Positions 37,321 to 47,302 of a DNA stretch of 64,000 nt are shown here, piece by piece. The notes beneath the pieces are model-generated. The model saw only the letters and a list, made by a program, of their open reading frames with translations, searched no databases and had not been told where the DNA came from. The DNA lies in NCBI GenBank assembly GCA_017558825.1, contig JAFYTO010000014.1, positions 1 through 64,000 on the forward strand, read 5' to 3'. Source of the DNA: Clostridia bacterium. GTDB lineage: Bacteria; Bacillota; Clostridia; Christensenellales; Borkfalkiaceae. The translations under genes and the position numbers were made by a program. The stretch's first letter is position 1. Each line of letters begins with the position of its first letter.

Positions 37321-39087
37321 ATGAAGCGTAGCGAAATAAAAGAACAATACAAATGGAAAATCGAAGATATTTTTACTAGCGATGACGAGTTTTATAAAAA
37401 AGTTAAAGAATTAGAACCTAAAATAGATTTTTCTTCTTTTAAAGGCAACTTGAATAATGCTCAAACAATTAAAAAATGTTATGATTATTTATACTCGTTG
37501 GCGCTTGATTTAGAAGTGTTGTCAGTTTACGCAATGATGCGCCGTGATGAAAATGCAGACGATAGAAAGGCTAATGAATTAAGTGGTACGGTAGATGAAT
37601 TATTTATAAAGTTTTCTTCTTCCGCTTCGTTTATTGACGTTGAAATTACGTCTTTATCAAATGCTGAGTTAGATGCGTTAATATCTAATGAAACTTTAAG
37701 TTTATATAAGCGTGATTTACAGCGTTTAAAGGACTATAAGCCTCACATTTTAAGTGAAGACTGTGAAAAGCTTTTAGCACTTGGCGGCAAGGTTTTTGGC
37801 GGATATCACGACGTATTTTCTATGATAGACAACGTTGACCTAGACGTGCCTGAAATAATGGTTGACGGAGAAAAAGTTAAGGTTACTTCTGCAACGTATT
37901 CGCTATTATTACAACACCCAAGCAAAAACGTTAGAAAAAAAGCGTTTAAGGCTTATTACGGAGCGTATAGAAAGTTATTAAACACTATAACGGCAACGTA
38001 TAAGGGCAACGTAGATAAAAACGTATTTATATCTAGAGTTAAAAAGTTTGATAGTTGTTTAGATAGGGCGCTTTTTAATGAAGAAGTTGATAAATGTGTG
38101 TACACAAAACTACTTGAAAGCGTTAACAAAAATTTAAAAACTTTACATTCTTACGTCAAGTATAGAAAGGGTGTAATTGGTGGAACTCTTAATATGTACG
38201 ACCTTTACGTTCCATTAGTAAAAGATGCTGAAATTGCACTTGATTATGAAGAGGCTTACGAGCTTGTTATTAAGGGTTTACAGCCTCTTGGAAGCGAGTA
38301 TGCTAGCCTTTTAAAAACTGCAAAAGAAGAAAGGTGGATTGACGTTTATGAAAACGAGGGCAAGCGTAGCGGAGCGTATAGCGTATGCACTTACGGCTTA
38401 AAACACCCTTACGTTTTATTAAATCACACAAAAACAACGCATTCAGTGTTTACCATTGCGCACGAACTTGGGCATGCACTTCATTCGTATATGTCAAACC
38501 GTAAACAGCCTCAAACCACGGCGGATTATAAAATATTCGTTGCGGAAGTTGCATCAACGGTAAATGAAATTTTGCTTATAAAGTATTTGATTAACAATGA
38601 AAAAGACGTAAATATTAAAAAATATTTACTCTCATATTATTTAGACACTTTAAGAACTACCTTATTTAGACAAACAATGTTTGCTGAGTTTGAATATTTG
38701 GCTCACAACTTAGCGGAAAGGGGCGAAACTTTAACAAAAGAATTGCTTAATGAAAAATATTTAGAACTCAATAAAAAATATTACGGCAAAAGCGTTAAGT
38801 CTAATGAAGAAATTGCTTACGAATGGGCGCGCATACCTCATTTTTACACTGCATTTTACGTTTATAAATATGCTACTGGCATAATTAGTGCTGTAAACAT
38901 TGCGGAGGCAATACTTAAAGACGGCGAGCCTGCCGTGCAAAAATATTTTAAATTTTTATCATCGGGAAGTAGCAATACTCCTGTTGAGCTTTTAAAAATA
39001 GCAGGCGTAAACTTAGAAACTGACGAGCCTTATAACGTTTGCATGCAATCGTTTAAAGATGCTCTTTCACAACTTGAAAAAATATAA
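37321..39087 (+). CDS. pepF: Oligoendopeptidase F (M3B family)
   Basis: A 588-residue cytoplasmic zinc peptidase that degrades oligopeptides of about 7-17 residues. The HExxH motif is TIAHELGHALHSYMS near 378-392, with the third ligand Glu in FVAEVASTVNE 25 residues on. Length is normal for PepF (about 600). The ATG after AGGGG is chosen; an in-frame upstream start would overlap the previous gene. Confidence 0.94.
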   Translation: MKRSEIKEQYKWKIEDIFTSDDEFYKKVKELEPKIDFSSFKGNLNNAQTIKKCYDYLYSLALDLEVLSVYAMMRRDENADDRKANELSGTVDELFIKFSSSASFIDVEITSLSNAELDALISNETLSLYKRDLQRLKDYKPHILSEDCEKLLALGGKVFGGYHDVFSMIDNVDLDVPEIMVDGEKVKVTSATYSLLLQHPSKNVRKKAFKAYYGAYRKLLNTITATYKGNVDKNVFISRVKKFDSCLDRALFNEEVDKCVYTKLLESVNKNLKTLHSYVKYRKGVIGGTLNMYDLYVPLVKDAEIALDYEEAYELVIKGLQPLGSEYASLLKTAKEERWIDVYENEGKRSGAYSVCTYGLKHPYVLLNHTKTTHSVFTIAHELGHALHSYMSNRKQPQTTADYKIFVAEVASTVNEILLIKYLINNEKDVNIKKYLLSYYLDTLRTTLFRQTMFAEFEYLAHNLAERGETLTKELLNEKYLELNKKYYGKSVKSNEEIAYEWARIPHFYTAFYVYKYATGIISAVNIAEAILKDGEPAVQKYFKFLSSGSSNTPVELLKIAGVNLETDEPYNVCMQSFKDALSQLEKI

Positions 39088-39107
39088 ATAATTATTAAGG
39101 ATAAATT

Positions 39108-40664
39108 ATGGCAAATAACGTTATTTCAGCACTTCCATACAATTTGGAAGCAGAACAAAGTATTTTAGGTTCAATTTTAATTGACAAAGAGTTACAGTAT
39201 GAAATCCGCGCGGAGTTAAGGCGTGAAGATTTTTATATGGAGTCACACAAGCTTGTGTTTGACAGTATTTGTAGCGTGCTTGATGCTAATAAACCCGTTG
39301 ACCTTGTTACGCTTACTGACGATATGGCTAAAACTAAAATTAAAAACAAGAAAAAAAGGCTTAGGGGAAACGTTGACTTAGTTTCTCTTGCTGAAGATAT
39401 GGAAAGTAAAACCACTTTAGAAAAAGCGGGTGGAATAGAATATCTTTCAGCGCTTTCATTAGCCACTCCATCGGCGGCAAACTATGAGTATTATTTAAAA
39501 ATAGTTAAGCGTGATAGCACTTTAAGAAAGCTTATAAGAAGTGCAGAGGAAATTATAAAAGATGCTAAATTAAGCACGGATAGTGCTAAATCTTTGGCGC
39601 TTGCTGAAAGTAAAATTTATGAAATTAGCGAACAACTTGATACTTCATCACTTACAAACATTAAAATTAACGTTGATGAAGTTATTGAAATGTTCAATTT
39701 AATTCAAAAAGATAAAAATTATAATCAAGGATTAAAAACTGGCTTTACCGTTTATGATAAAATGACTAAAGGTTTACATAAGGGTAACTTGGTAATTGTT
39801 GCTGCAAGACCGTCAGTTGGTAAAACTACGCTCGTTATGAATATAGTTGAGCACGTTGCTATTAAGAGCAATGCCGTTTGTGCCGTGTTCGCTCTTGAAA
39901 TGACTAAGAACGAACTTGCAGAACGTATGATATACTCGCTTAGTGGCGTTCCTAGTGAAGTGCAAAAAGAAGGAAAACTTGAAACTAAAGATTGGCAAAA
40001 AATTTGGAATGCTGAAAAGCTTATTCAAAACGCTGAAATTAATATTGACGACTCTTCTATAGTAACTGTTCCAGATATTTTATCTAAGTGTAGAAGGTTA
40101 AAGTCACTTAAAGGCAGGCTTGACCTTATAGTTGTTGACCATATTCAACTTATGACTGCGGTAAAATCTAATGATAGTAGACAAGCTGAAATTACCGAAA
40201 TTTCTCGTGGATTAAAAATGATAGCTAAGGAACTTGACGTTCCTGTTATTGCACTTTCACAACTTAACCGTGACGGCGAAAAGAAGGGGACAAAACCTGT
40301 TCTTTCTAACTTAAGAGAATCGGGCGCAATTGAACAAGATGCTGACGTTGTTATGTTTATTCACCGCCCAGACAGAACGCCTGAAGGTGCGGAAAATCCA
40401 GACTCTGTAAAGAAAGACGAAACAGAAATTATTATTGCTAAAAACAGAAGTGGACCTATTGGTTCGTTCAACCTTATGTTTAAAGGCGAGCTTTCTAAAT
40501 TCGTTAATATTACATATAATGAAAACAATTTGGTTATTCCGCCAGAAAACCCTACTTATAATTCCTTTACTAATATGAGTGACGTTGTTTACGATGATAA
40601 CTTTGCTCCGCCAGAAGACGATTATTTTGTTCCACCCGTTGACGAAATTTATGACGGCGAATAA
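39108..40664 (+). CDS. dnaB: Replicative DNA helicase DnaB, with a duplicated N-terminal segment
   Basis: DnaB is the hexameric 5'-3' helicase of the fork. The 518-residue protein has the N-terminal helical domain (YNLEAEQSILGSILID), Walker A ARPSVGKTTL near 235, Walker B LIVVDHIQLM near 345, the SQLNRDGEKKG segment and an arginine-finger region. It is longer than usual (about 440-460): residues 64-73 (VDLVTLTDDM) recur at 89-98 (VDLVSLAEDM), a 75-bp in-frame duplication, and there is an acidic tail of about 40 residues. No intein is seen. Confidence 0.95.
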   Translation: MANNVISALPYNLEAEQSILGSILIDKELQYEIRAELRREDFYMESHKLVFDSICSVLDANKPVDLVTLTDDMAKTKIKNKKKRLRGNVDLVSLAEDMESKTTLEKAGGIEYLSALSLATPSAANYEYYLKIVKRDSTLRKLIRSAEEIIKDAKLSTDSAKSLALAESKIYEISEQLDTSSLTNIKINVDEVIEMFNLIQKDKNYNQGLKTGFTVYDKMTKGLHKGNLVIVAARPSVGKTTLVMNIVEHVAIKSNAVCAVFALEMTKNELAERMIYSLSGVPSEVQKEGKLETKDWQKIWNAEKLIQNAEINIDDSSIVTVPDILSKCRRLKSLKGRLDLIVVDHIQLMTAVKSNDSRQAEITEISRGLKMIAKELDVPVIALSQLNRDGEKKGTKPVLSNLRESGAIEQDADVVMFIHRPDRTPEGAENPDSVKKDETEIIIAKNRSGPIGSFNLMFKGELSKFVNITYNENNLVIPPENPTYNSFTNMSDVVYDDNFAPPEDDYFVPPVDEIYDGE

Positions 40665-40670
40665 AAAATT

Positions 40671-41669
40671 ATGAATACAAAAATATTAAAAATTGACGAT
40701 TATTCCTTAAAATATTCAAAAAATTTAATAGAGGCTAAAGAGCTTGTTGCCTTTCCAACTGAAACGGTTTACGGCTTAGGTGCACTTGCTACAAGTGATG
40801 AGGCAGTTAAAAAAATTTACGAGGCAAAAGGCAGGCCAAGTGATAATCCACTCATTGTTCACGTACATAAAAATTATGATATTTCTAGCCTTGTTTTTAT
40901 AGAACACGGCTACGTTAAAAAATTGCAAGAAGCATTTTTGCCAGGGCCTTTAACAATGGTTTACAAGAGCAAAGGAGTGGTTTGTAACACGGTATCTTGT
41001 GGGCTTGATACACTTGCTATTCGCGTTCCGTCAAGCAAAGAAGCTCAAATGTTTTTAGAGTATGTAGATGCGCCTATCGCAGCCCCGTCTGCAAACGTTT
41101 CTAAACATACTAGCCCAGTTACAAGCGAGCACGTTTTTAACGATTTAAACGGTAAAATAAACCTTATTTTAGACGGCGGAAAGTGTGAGGGCGGTATAGA
41201 GAGTACGGTGCTTGACGTTACTACCGAAACTCCTATAATTTTGCGCAGTGGTTTAATTACTTGTCAAATGATAAAAGAAGTTGTTGGCAAATGTGAATAT
41301 GCAAGTGGGGTTAGTGAAATTGTTAACCGTTCGCCAGGAACTAAGTATAGCCATTATATGCCAAAATGCCAAACGGCACTTTTTACTTTAGATAGTTTGC
41401 AGGATGCGCAAAACTATTATGATGAGTGCGTAAAACAGGGCAAAAGGACGTATTTTTTGTGCTATGATGGCGTATTAAAATACTTAAACGGCAACGTGTT
41501 AAATTTGGGCAAAACGGCAACGGAAATTGCTTCCAACTTATATTTTAACTTACTTGAAGCAGAAAAGATTTGTGACGTTTTAATTGCAATAGAAGTTAAA
41601 ACTGGTAGCGAAATTGACGTTTCTATTATGAATAGGCTTTCAAAAGCGTGTAAAAGCGCTATAAAATAA
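40671..41669 (+). CDS. ywlC: L-threonylcarbamoyladenylate synthase (Sua5/YwlC)
   Basis: This enzyme makes threonylcarbamoyl-AMP for the t6A37 modification of ANN-decoding tRNAs. The 332-residue length is that of the two-domain Sua5 form: a YrdC domain (1-200; VAFPTETVYGLGALA, GRPSDNPLIVH, APSANVSK) plus a C-terminal Sua5 domain (from about 215; SPGTKYSHYMPK). ATG lies 6 bp after dnaB. Confidence 0.93.
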   Translation: MNTKILKIDDYSLKYSKNLIEAKELVAFPTETVYGLGALATSDEAVKKIYEAKGRPSDNPLIVHVHKNYDISSLVFIEHGYVKKLQEAFLPGPLTMVYKSKGVVCNTVSCGLDTLAIRVPSSKEAQMFLEYVDAPIAAPSANVSKHTSPVTSEHVFNDLNGKINLILDGGKCEGGIESTVLDVTTETPIILRSGLITCQMIKEVVGKCEYASGVSEIVNRSPGTKYSHYMPKCQTALFTLDSLQDAQNYYDECVKQGKRTYFLCYDGVLKYLNGNVLNLGKTATEIASNLYFNLLEAEKICDVLIAIEVKTGSEIDVSIMNRLSKACKSAIK

Positions 41670-41681
41670 AATTTTTTAGTA

Positions 41682-41710
41682 TTGACAAAAGGCGCTTTTT
41701 ATTATAAAAT
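41682..41710 (+). promoter_or_regulatory. Promoter of the GH43-rpiB-upp genes
   Basis: TTGACA (41682-41687) and TAAAAT (41705-41710) with a 17-bp spacer. Confidence 0.8.
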
Positions 41711-41757
41711 AATAAAAGTATACAAACGCTAAAATTTAACGTAACGGAGTTTTTACT

Positions 41758-42684
41758 ATGAAAAACGGTGAAAAATGGCTGGATATTGACGGTAATCCTA
41801 TTGAGGCGCACGGTGGCTGTAGGCTTTATCACGAAGGTAAACTTTATTGGTACGGTGAAGATAGAAGGGGAGACAATTACGTTTCTTGCTACGTATTAGA
41901 AAAAAACGGTTGGAAATTTTTAAACAGCGTTTTAACAACTAATTCTAAAACGCAAGCAACGCGCGTTGTTGCTAACCTCGATTTACGCAAAGAAATTTCT
42001 AACGGTGATAAAATTCGCGTTATTATTGAAAGACCAAAAGTAGTTTACAATAAAAAAACTAAAAAATTTGTCATGTGGATGCATTATGAAAACGGCGTTG
42101 ACAGGCAAGATGCTTGCGCTGCCGTTGCTACTTGTGACACACCTTACGGTGACTTTGTTTATCATGGTGCTTTTAACCCTATGGGCCATCACTCTCGCGA
42201 TTGTACGTTGTTTGAACAAAACGGTAAAATGTACTTTATAAGTTCGGCGCGCAGAAACGCTGACTTGCACGTTTATTTACTTCAAGACGATTATTTGAAC
42301 GTAGCAAGGCTTGTAAACGTATTATTCTCTAACGAAAAGCGCGAAGCCCCTGCTTTTGTAGAAAAAGACGGTAAGGTTCTTTTAATAACTTCTGGCTGCA
42401 CGGGCTGGTATCCAAACCAAGCAACTTTTAGCGTTGCAGATAGCATTACTGGCGATTTTACAGTTAATGAAAATTTAGGCGATGAAACAACGTATCTAAG
42501 CCAATCTGCATTCCTTTATAAAAACGAAAAGGGTGAAATTGTTTTCTTTGGCGATAGATGGGGCGGTGGCGACCTTTTGCAAACAAGGGAATTTGACTAT
42601 ACAAAGTCTGGCTACTGCGCATACAAGGTGGAATTTGACGGCGAAACTGCAAAACTTGTATATAGTGACGAGGCGTTTTGCTAA
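41758..42684 (+). CDS. Intracellular GH43-like glycoside hydrolase (galactanase-like)
   Basis: The 308-residue protein has a five-bladed beta-propeller pattern of family 43: WLDIDGNPIEAHGGCRLYHEGKLYWYGE at the N-terminus, IERPKVVYNKKTKKFVMWMH near 85, HHSRDCTLF near 140 and EAPAFVEKDGKVLLITSGCTGWYPNQA near 200-225. These match the subgroup containing exo-beta-1,3-galactanases (GH43_24). There is no signal peptide, so it would act on imported oligosaccharide. GGAG precedes the ATG. It has its own promoter and is followed 12 bp later by rpiB. Confidence 0.78.
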   Translation: MKNGEKWLDIDGNPIEAHGGCRLYHEGKLYWYGEDRRGDNYVSCYVLEKNGWKFLNSVLTTNSKTQATRVVANLDLRKEISNGDKIRVIIERPKVVYNKKTKKFVMWMHYENGVDRQDACAAVATCDTPYGDFVYHGAFNPMGHHSRDCTLFEQNGKMYFISSARRNADLHVYLLQDDYLNVARLVNVLFSNEKREAPAFVEKDGKVLLITSGCTGWYPNQATFSVADSITGDFTVNENLGDETTYLSQSAFLYKNEKGEIVFFGDRWGGGDLLQTREFDYTKSGYCAYKVEFDGETAKLVYSDEAFC

Positions 42685-42696
42685 TAAAGGAGAATT

Positions 42697-43134
42697 ATGA
42701 AAATAGCATTTGGTTGTGACCACGGCGGAATTGCTAATAAGGATGCCGTAATATATTATTTAACTACAAGCGGGCACGAAGTTAAGGATTTTGGCACGTT
42801 TACGGAAGAATCTTGCGATTATCCTGAATATGCAATAAAAGTTGCAAATGCAGTTGTTAGTGGCGAGTGTGATTATGGTATTTTAATTTGTGGCACTGGC
42901 ATTGGTATGAGCATGGCTGCAAATAAAGTTAAAGGTATAAGATGCGCTCACGTTACTGATGCGTTTTCTGCAGAGATGACGCGTAAGCATAACGATGCTA
43001 ACGTTTTAGCGTTAGGCGCACGTATTACTAGTAAGGAAGACTGCGTTAAATTTGTAGACATTTTCTTAAATACTAGTTTTGAGGGCGGTAGGCACTTAAC
43101 GCGCGTACAAAAAGTAATGGAAATTGAAAAATAA
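42697..43134 (+). CDS. rpiB: Ribose 5-phosphate isomerase B
   Basis: The 145-residue protein interconverts ribose-5-P and ribulose-5-P. FGCDHGGIANKDAV at the start, CGTGIGMSMAANK near 68 (Cys base) and RKHNDANVLALGARI are present. AAAGGAGAA lies 6 nt before the ATG. It is adjacent to upp, which uses the phosphoribosyl product pathway. Confidence 0.95.
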   Translation: MKIAFGCDHGGIANKDAVIYYLTTSGHEVKDFGTFTEESCDYPEYAIKVANAVVSGECDYGILICGTGIGMSMAANKVKGIRCAHVTDAFSAEMTRKHNDANVLALGARITSKEDCVKFVDIFLNTSFEGGRHLTRVQKVMEIEK

Positions 43135-43152
43135 AAATAAACATAAAGATAA

Positions 43153-43797
<645 letters not shown>

Positions 43798-43809
43798 TTA
43801 TAAAATTTT

Positions 43810-43841
43810 AAATATCGGGTAAAACTGCCCGATATTTTATT
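43810..43841 (+). terminator. Terminator hairpin after upp
   Basis: AAATATCGGG (43810-43819) pairs with CCCGATATTT (43828-43837), followed by a short T stretch. Confidence 0.7.
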
Positions 43842-43916
43842 GATTTAGCGAGTTTATTTCGGGCTTTTACTTTTATTCTTTTTACTTGCTTAAAAAAGGT
43901 TAAAAAAGGTGAAAAT

Positions 43917-44789
43917 ATGGTAAAAAAAGTTAAAAAAGCGGTCATTCCAGTTGCGGGTTTTGGAACAAGGTTTATGCCTTATACAAAAGCAGTGCCAAAA
44001 GCAATGCTTCCAATTCTTAATATTCCTGCAATCCAAATTATTGCAGATGAAGTAGTTAAAAGCGGTATTACTGAAATTTTATTTATAGTAGGATATCGTG
44101 AAAACGTTATAAGAGACCATTTTAAAGAGTCTCCAGTTCTTGATGAAATTTTATTAAAGACAGGGAAAACGGAATTTTATAAATCTGTTAAATATCCTGA
44201 AACTATGGCAAAAATTTCTTACGTAATGCAAGAAGAGTTAAACGGTACTGCAGGAGCGTTAAAATATGCTAAAGATTTTGCTAACGGCGAGCCTTTTGCA
44301 ATATTATTTGGCGATGACGTTATGTTTAACGATGCATATCCAGTAACTAAGCAGTTGGTTGACGTTTATGAAAAAACTGGCAAAGCGGTAATAGGTTCGT
44401 TAAACGTTCCTAAAGAAGAAGTGCCAAAATATGCGTCAATTGAATATAGTAATGTTGTTGACGGCGTTTATTATGCTACTAAAATTGTTGAAAAGCCTAA
44501 GCTTGAAGACGTTAAGAGTACACTTTCTCCTCTTGGAAGATACGTTGTAGATTCTAACGTGTTTGATATTATTGAAGGTTTAACTCCAGCACCTAACGGC
44601 GAGTATTATTTTACTGACGTTTTAGATTATTTGGCATCAAAAGGTGAAGCTGTTGCCTATGTTTTTGACGCTATTCACTATGATATGGGTAGTAAACTTG
44701 GCTATTTAAAAGCTAACGTTGAATACGGATTAAGAGATAAAGAAATAGGCGCAGAATTAAAAGAATATTTAAAAGAATTAATTAAGTAA
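43917..44789 (+). CDS. galU: UTP--glucose-1-phosphate uridylyltransferase
   Basis: The 290-residue enzyme makes UDP-glucose for cell-surface polymers. VIPVAGFGTRFMPYTKAVPKAM at the N-terminus holds the nucleotide-binding signature, then QEELNGTAGALKYAK and the VEKPKLE segment. AAAAGGTGA precedes the ATG. An unusual intercistronic hairpin separates it from clpC. Confidence 0.95.
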   Translation: MVKKVKKAVIPVAGFGTRFMPYTKAVPKAMLPILNIPAIQIIADEVVKSGITEILFIVGYRENVIRDHFKESPVLDEILLKTGKTEFYKSVKYPETMAKISYVMQEELNGTAGALKYAKDFANGEPFAILFGDDVMFNDAYPVTKQLVDVYEKTGKAVIGSLNVPKEEVPKYASIEYSNVVDGVYYATKIVEKPKLEDVKSTLSPLGRYVVDSNVFDIIEGLTPAPNGEYYFTDVLDYLASKGEAVAYVFDAIHYDMGSKLGYLKANVEYGLRDKEIGAELKEYLKELIK

Positions 44790-44822
44790 GGCTTAAAACC
44801 TAAATACATATAGGCAAAGCCT
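44789..44822 (+). promoter_or_regulatory. Intercistronic RNA hairpin before clpC
   Basis: AGGCTT (44789-44794) pairs with AAGCCT (44817-44822) and the inner CCTA (44799-44802) pairs with TAGG (44811-44814). The following bases are A-rich rather than T-rich, so it is not a terminator. It lies 7 nt upstream of the clpC ribosome binding site and could affect mRNA processing or translation. Confidence 0.5.
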
Positions 44823-44836
44823 AAAAAAAGGGTAGA

Positions 44837-47299
44837 ATGGCAAATTATAGTCAAGGTTTGTACGTTGTTTTAAACGTGGCAAACGAAATTAAAACTAAAT
44901 ACAACCTCAACTACGTTGGAACCGAGCTTTTGGTTTACGGCATTTTACTTACGCCAAAATGCGATGCAAACAAGGCTCTTTTTGAGCTTGGAGCAACGCA
45001 CGAAAGGTATTTTGCATACTTAAAAACAACTTTTAGGAACGAAAACAGCGGTTACACAGAAAACTGTAAAGTTGCGCTTAAAAAAGCTGGAGAAATTGCA
45101 AAGAGTGCTAATAGTTACGTTAACACTGCGCACTTATTAATGGCAATATTATCAATAGAAGGGTGTAGAGCATATAAAATTCTACAAGCACTCGGCGTTG
45201 ATATAGCTTCTCTTTATGCAAAAATTTGCAGTTTTGCGCCAGCAAAGCAACAAACCAACAAAGTTTCTAACGAGCCAATTAAAAAACCTATACAAAAACC
45301 AAGCGCAAACCCATCTTTAACTATGTTAAAGCCAAAAGTTGAAAAGGTTAAAGTTGAAGAGAAAGAAATTGATGCGTTTGAAGGTCTAGGTTACGATTTA
45401 ACTAAAAAAGCAAAAGAAGGCAAATTAAATAAGGTTATAGGAAGGGATAATGAAACTCAAAAAATTATAATAACCCTTTCACGCAAGACCAAAAATGCAC
45501 CCGTATTAGTGGGCGAAGCCGGCGTTGGTAAAAGCGCCGTTATAGAAGGGCTTGCAACCAAAATTGTAAGTGGCTCAGTGCCAGATTTCTTAAGGGATAA
45601 GCGCATATTTTGCTTAGATATAGCTTCGTTGCTTGCTGGAACTAGGTATCGTGGAGATTTTGAGTTAAAGCTTAAAAGTGCCGTTGACTATGCTATTGCA
45701 AATAAAAATATAATTTTTTATATTGATGAAATACATAATTTGGTTGGTGCTGGTAGCACTCAAGACAGTAAGGTTGATGCCGTTGAAATACTTAAACCGC
45801 TTCTTTCACGTGGGGAAATTATGCTTATTGGCGCAACAACGCCTACTGAATATACTAAATATATAGAAAAAGATCCAGCATTAGATAGGCGTTTTCAAAT
45901 AGTGAAAATTGAAGAACCTACTATTTTAGACGCTATTCAAATTATAAATGGAATCAAGTTTGAATTTGAAAAACATCACGGAGTGCGCATTTTAGACGAT
46001 GCTGTTGAAACTGCCGTAAAACTTTCTGATAGGTATATAATAGATAAACGTTTGCCTGACAAGGCTATTGATATAATTGATGAAGCTTGTTCTATGGTAA
46101 ACTTAAATTCTAACGTTATTGAAAGTGATATTGATGCGTTAAAGGAAGAAATTAACACTTTAATATCTAAACGTAATTATGCTCTTAAACATAACGATTT
46201 AGACGATGCTAAAAAAGCTGACAAATTGCTTTATGATAAGCGTGAAGAATACTCTAAAAAGGTTAGTAATGGAGCGCAAGTTCAATTAAATCAAAAAACG
46301 GTTGATAGCAACGTAATAAAGAAGCTTATAAGCAACGTTTCAGGCGTGCCCGTAACTCAACTTTCTTCTATAGAAAGTACCAAACTTTTAGGTTTAGAAG
46401 AAGAACTTTCTAAATATGTTATTGGTCAAAACGAGGCTATTCAAACGGTGGCAAAAGCAGTTCGCCGTTCACGTGCGAACCTTAAAGACCCTAACAAACC
46501 TATCGGTTCTTTCATTTTTGTAGGTCCAACTGGAGTTGGTAAGTCTGAGCTTACTAAAGCACTTGCTAAATGCGTGTTTGGGAATGTTGACAGTATTATT
46601 CGCTTTGATATGAGCGAGTATTCCGACAAGACTAGTGTTAATAAGCTTATAGGCGTTGCGCAGGGTTACGTTGGCTATGAAGAAGAAGGTTTGCTTACTG
46701 AAAAAATTCGTAAAAAACCTTATTCTATCGTACTTTTTGACGAAATTGAAAAAGCGCATCAAGACGTTTTTGATCTTTTGTTACAAGTGCTTGATGAAGG
46801 TCGTTTAACGGATAATAAAGGTAAAACCGTAAGCTTTAAAAACGCGTTAATAATTTTAACTTCAAACGTAGGATTTTCTAACGATGAAAGTCAGGTAGTG
46901 TCGTTTGGTTTTAATTCTTCGTTTAACGATAATAAAAATACTGCAATAGAAGGCGTTAAAAAACGCTTTAAACCAGAGTTTATAAATAGGCTAGACGATA
47001 TTGTAGTATTCAATAAATTAACTAAGGAAAATTGCTACCAAATAGTTAAAATTCTTCTTAAAGACGTTAAAGAAAGGCTTGCTGATATAAGCGTTAATTT
47101 CATTGCTGAAGATAGTGCAATTAACTTTATAGTAGAGGAGGGTTTTAGTTCTGTTTACGGAGCAAGACCGTTAAAACGCGCTGTTTCAAAGCACGTAGAA
47201 GATTTGCTTTCTGATGCTATTATAGAAGGCAAAATCACAAAAAACGATACCGTTACTATTTACTATGGCGAAAACGGCATTGAATATAAAAAGGATTAG
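44837..47299 (+). CDS. clpC: ATP-dependent Clp protease ATP-binding subunit ClpC
   Basis: A double-AAA+ unfoldase that feeds proteins to ClpP. The 820-residue protein has a Clp N-domain (1-140), a linker, Walker A1 GEAGVGKSAVIEG near 228, a short middle domain (about 430-475), Walker A2 GPTGVGKSELTKAL near 560, and the FGFN ClpP-docking loop near 695. Unlike Bacillus, no ctsR-mcsA-mcsB genes precede it. AGGGT lies before the ATG. It is followed after 3 bp by a sugar-isomerase gene. Confidence 0.94.
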   Translation: MANYSQGLYVVLNVANEIKTKYNLNYVGTELLVYGILLTPKCDANKALFELGATHERYFAYLKTTFRNENSGYTENCKVALKKAGEIAKSANSYVNTAHLLMAILSIEGCRAYKILQALGVDIASLYAKICSFAPAKQQTNKVSNEPIKKPIQKPSANPSLTMLKPKVEKVKVEEKEIDAFEGLGYDLTKKAKEGKLNKVIGRDNETQKIIITLSRKTKNAPVLVGEAGVGKSAVIEGLATKIVSGSVPDFLRDKRIFCLDIASLLAGTRYRGDFELKLKSAVDYAIANKNIIFYIDEIHNLVGAGSTQDSKVDAVEILKPLLSRGEIMLIGATTPTEYTKYIEKDPALDRRFQIVKIEEPTILDAIQIINGIKFEFEKHHGVRILDDAVETAVKLSDRYIIDKRLPDKAIDIIDEACSMVNLNSNVIESDIDALKEEINTLISKRNYALKHNDLDDAKKADKLLYDKREEYSKKVSNGAQVQLNQKTVDSNVIKKLISNVSGVPVTQLSSIESTKLLGLEEELSKYVIGQNEAIQTVAKAVRRSRANLKDPNKPIGSFIFVGPTGVGKSELTKALAKCVFGNVDSIIRFDMSEYSDKTSVNKLIGVAQGYVGYEEEGLLTEKIRKKPYSIVLFDEIEKAHQDVFDLLLQVLDEGRLTDNKGKTVSFKNALIILTSNVGFSNDESQVVSFGFNSSFNDNKNTAIEGVKKRFKPEFINRLDDIVVFNKLTKENCYQIVKILLKDVKERLADISVNFIAEDSAINFIVEEGFSSVYGARPLKRAVSKHVEDLLSDAIIEGKITKNDTVTIYYGENGIEYKKD

Positions 47300-47302
47300 T
47301 TT

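Noticed and set aside
39108..40664. Intein in dnaB as the reason for its length
   Set aside because: No splice-junction motifs; the extra length is a 25-residue duplication and an acidic tail.
43842..43916. Promoter for galU
   Set aside because: The sequence is T-rich with several TTTACT-like boxes but no convincing -10 at the right distance.
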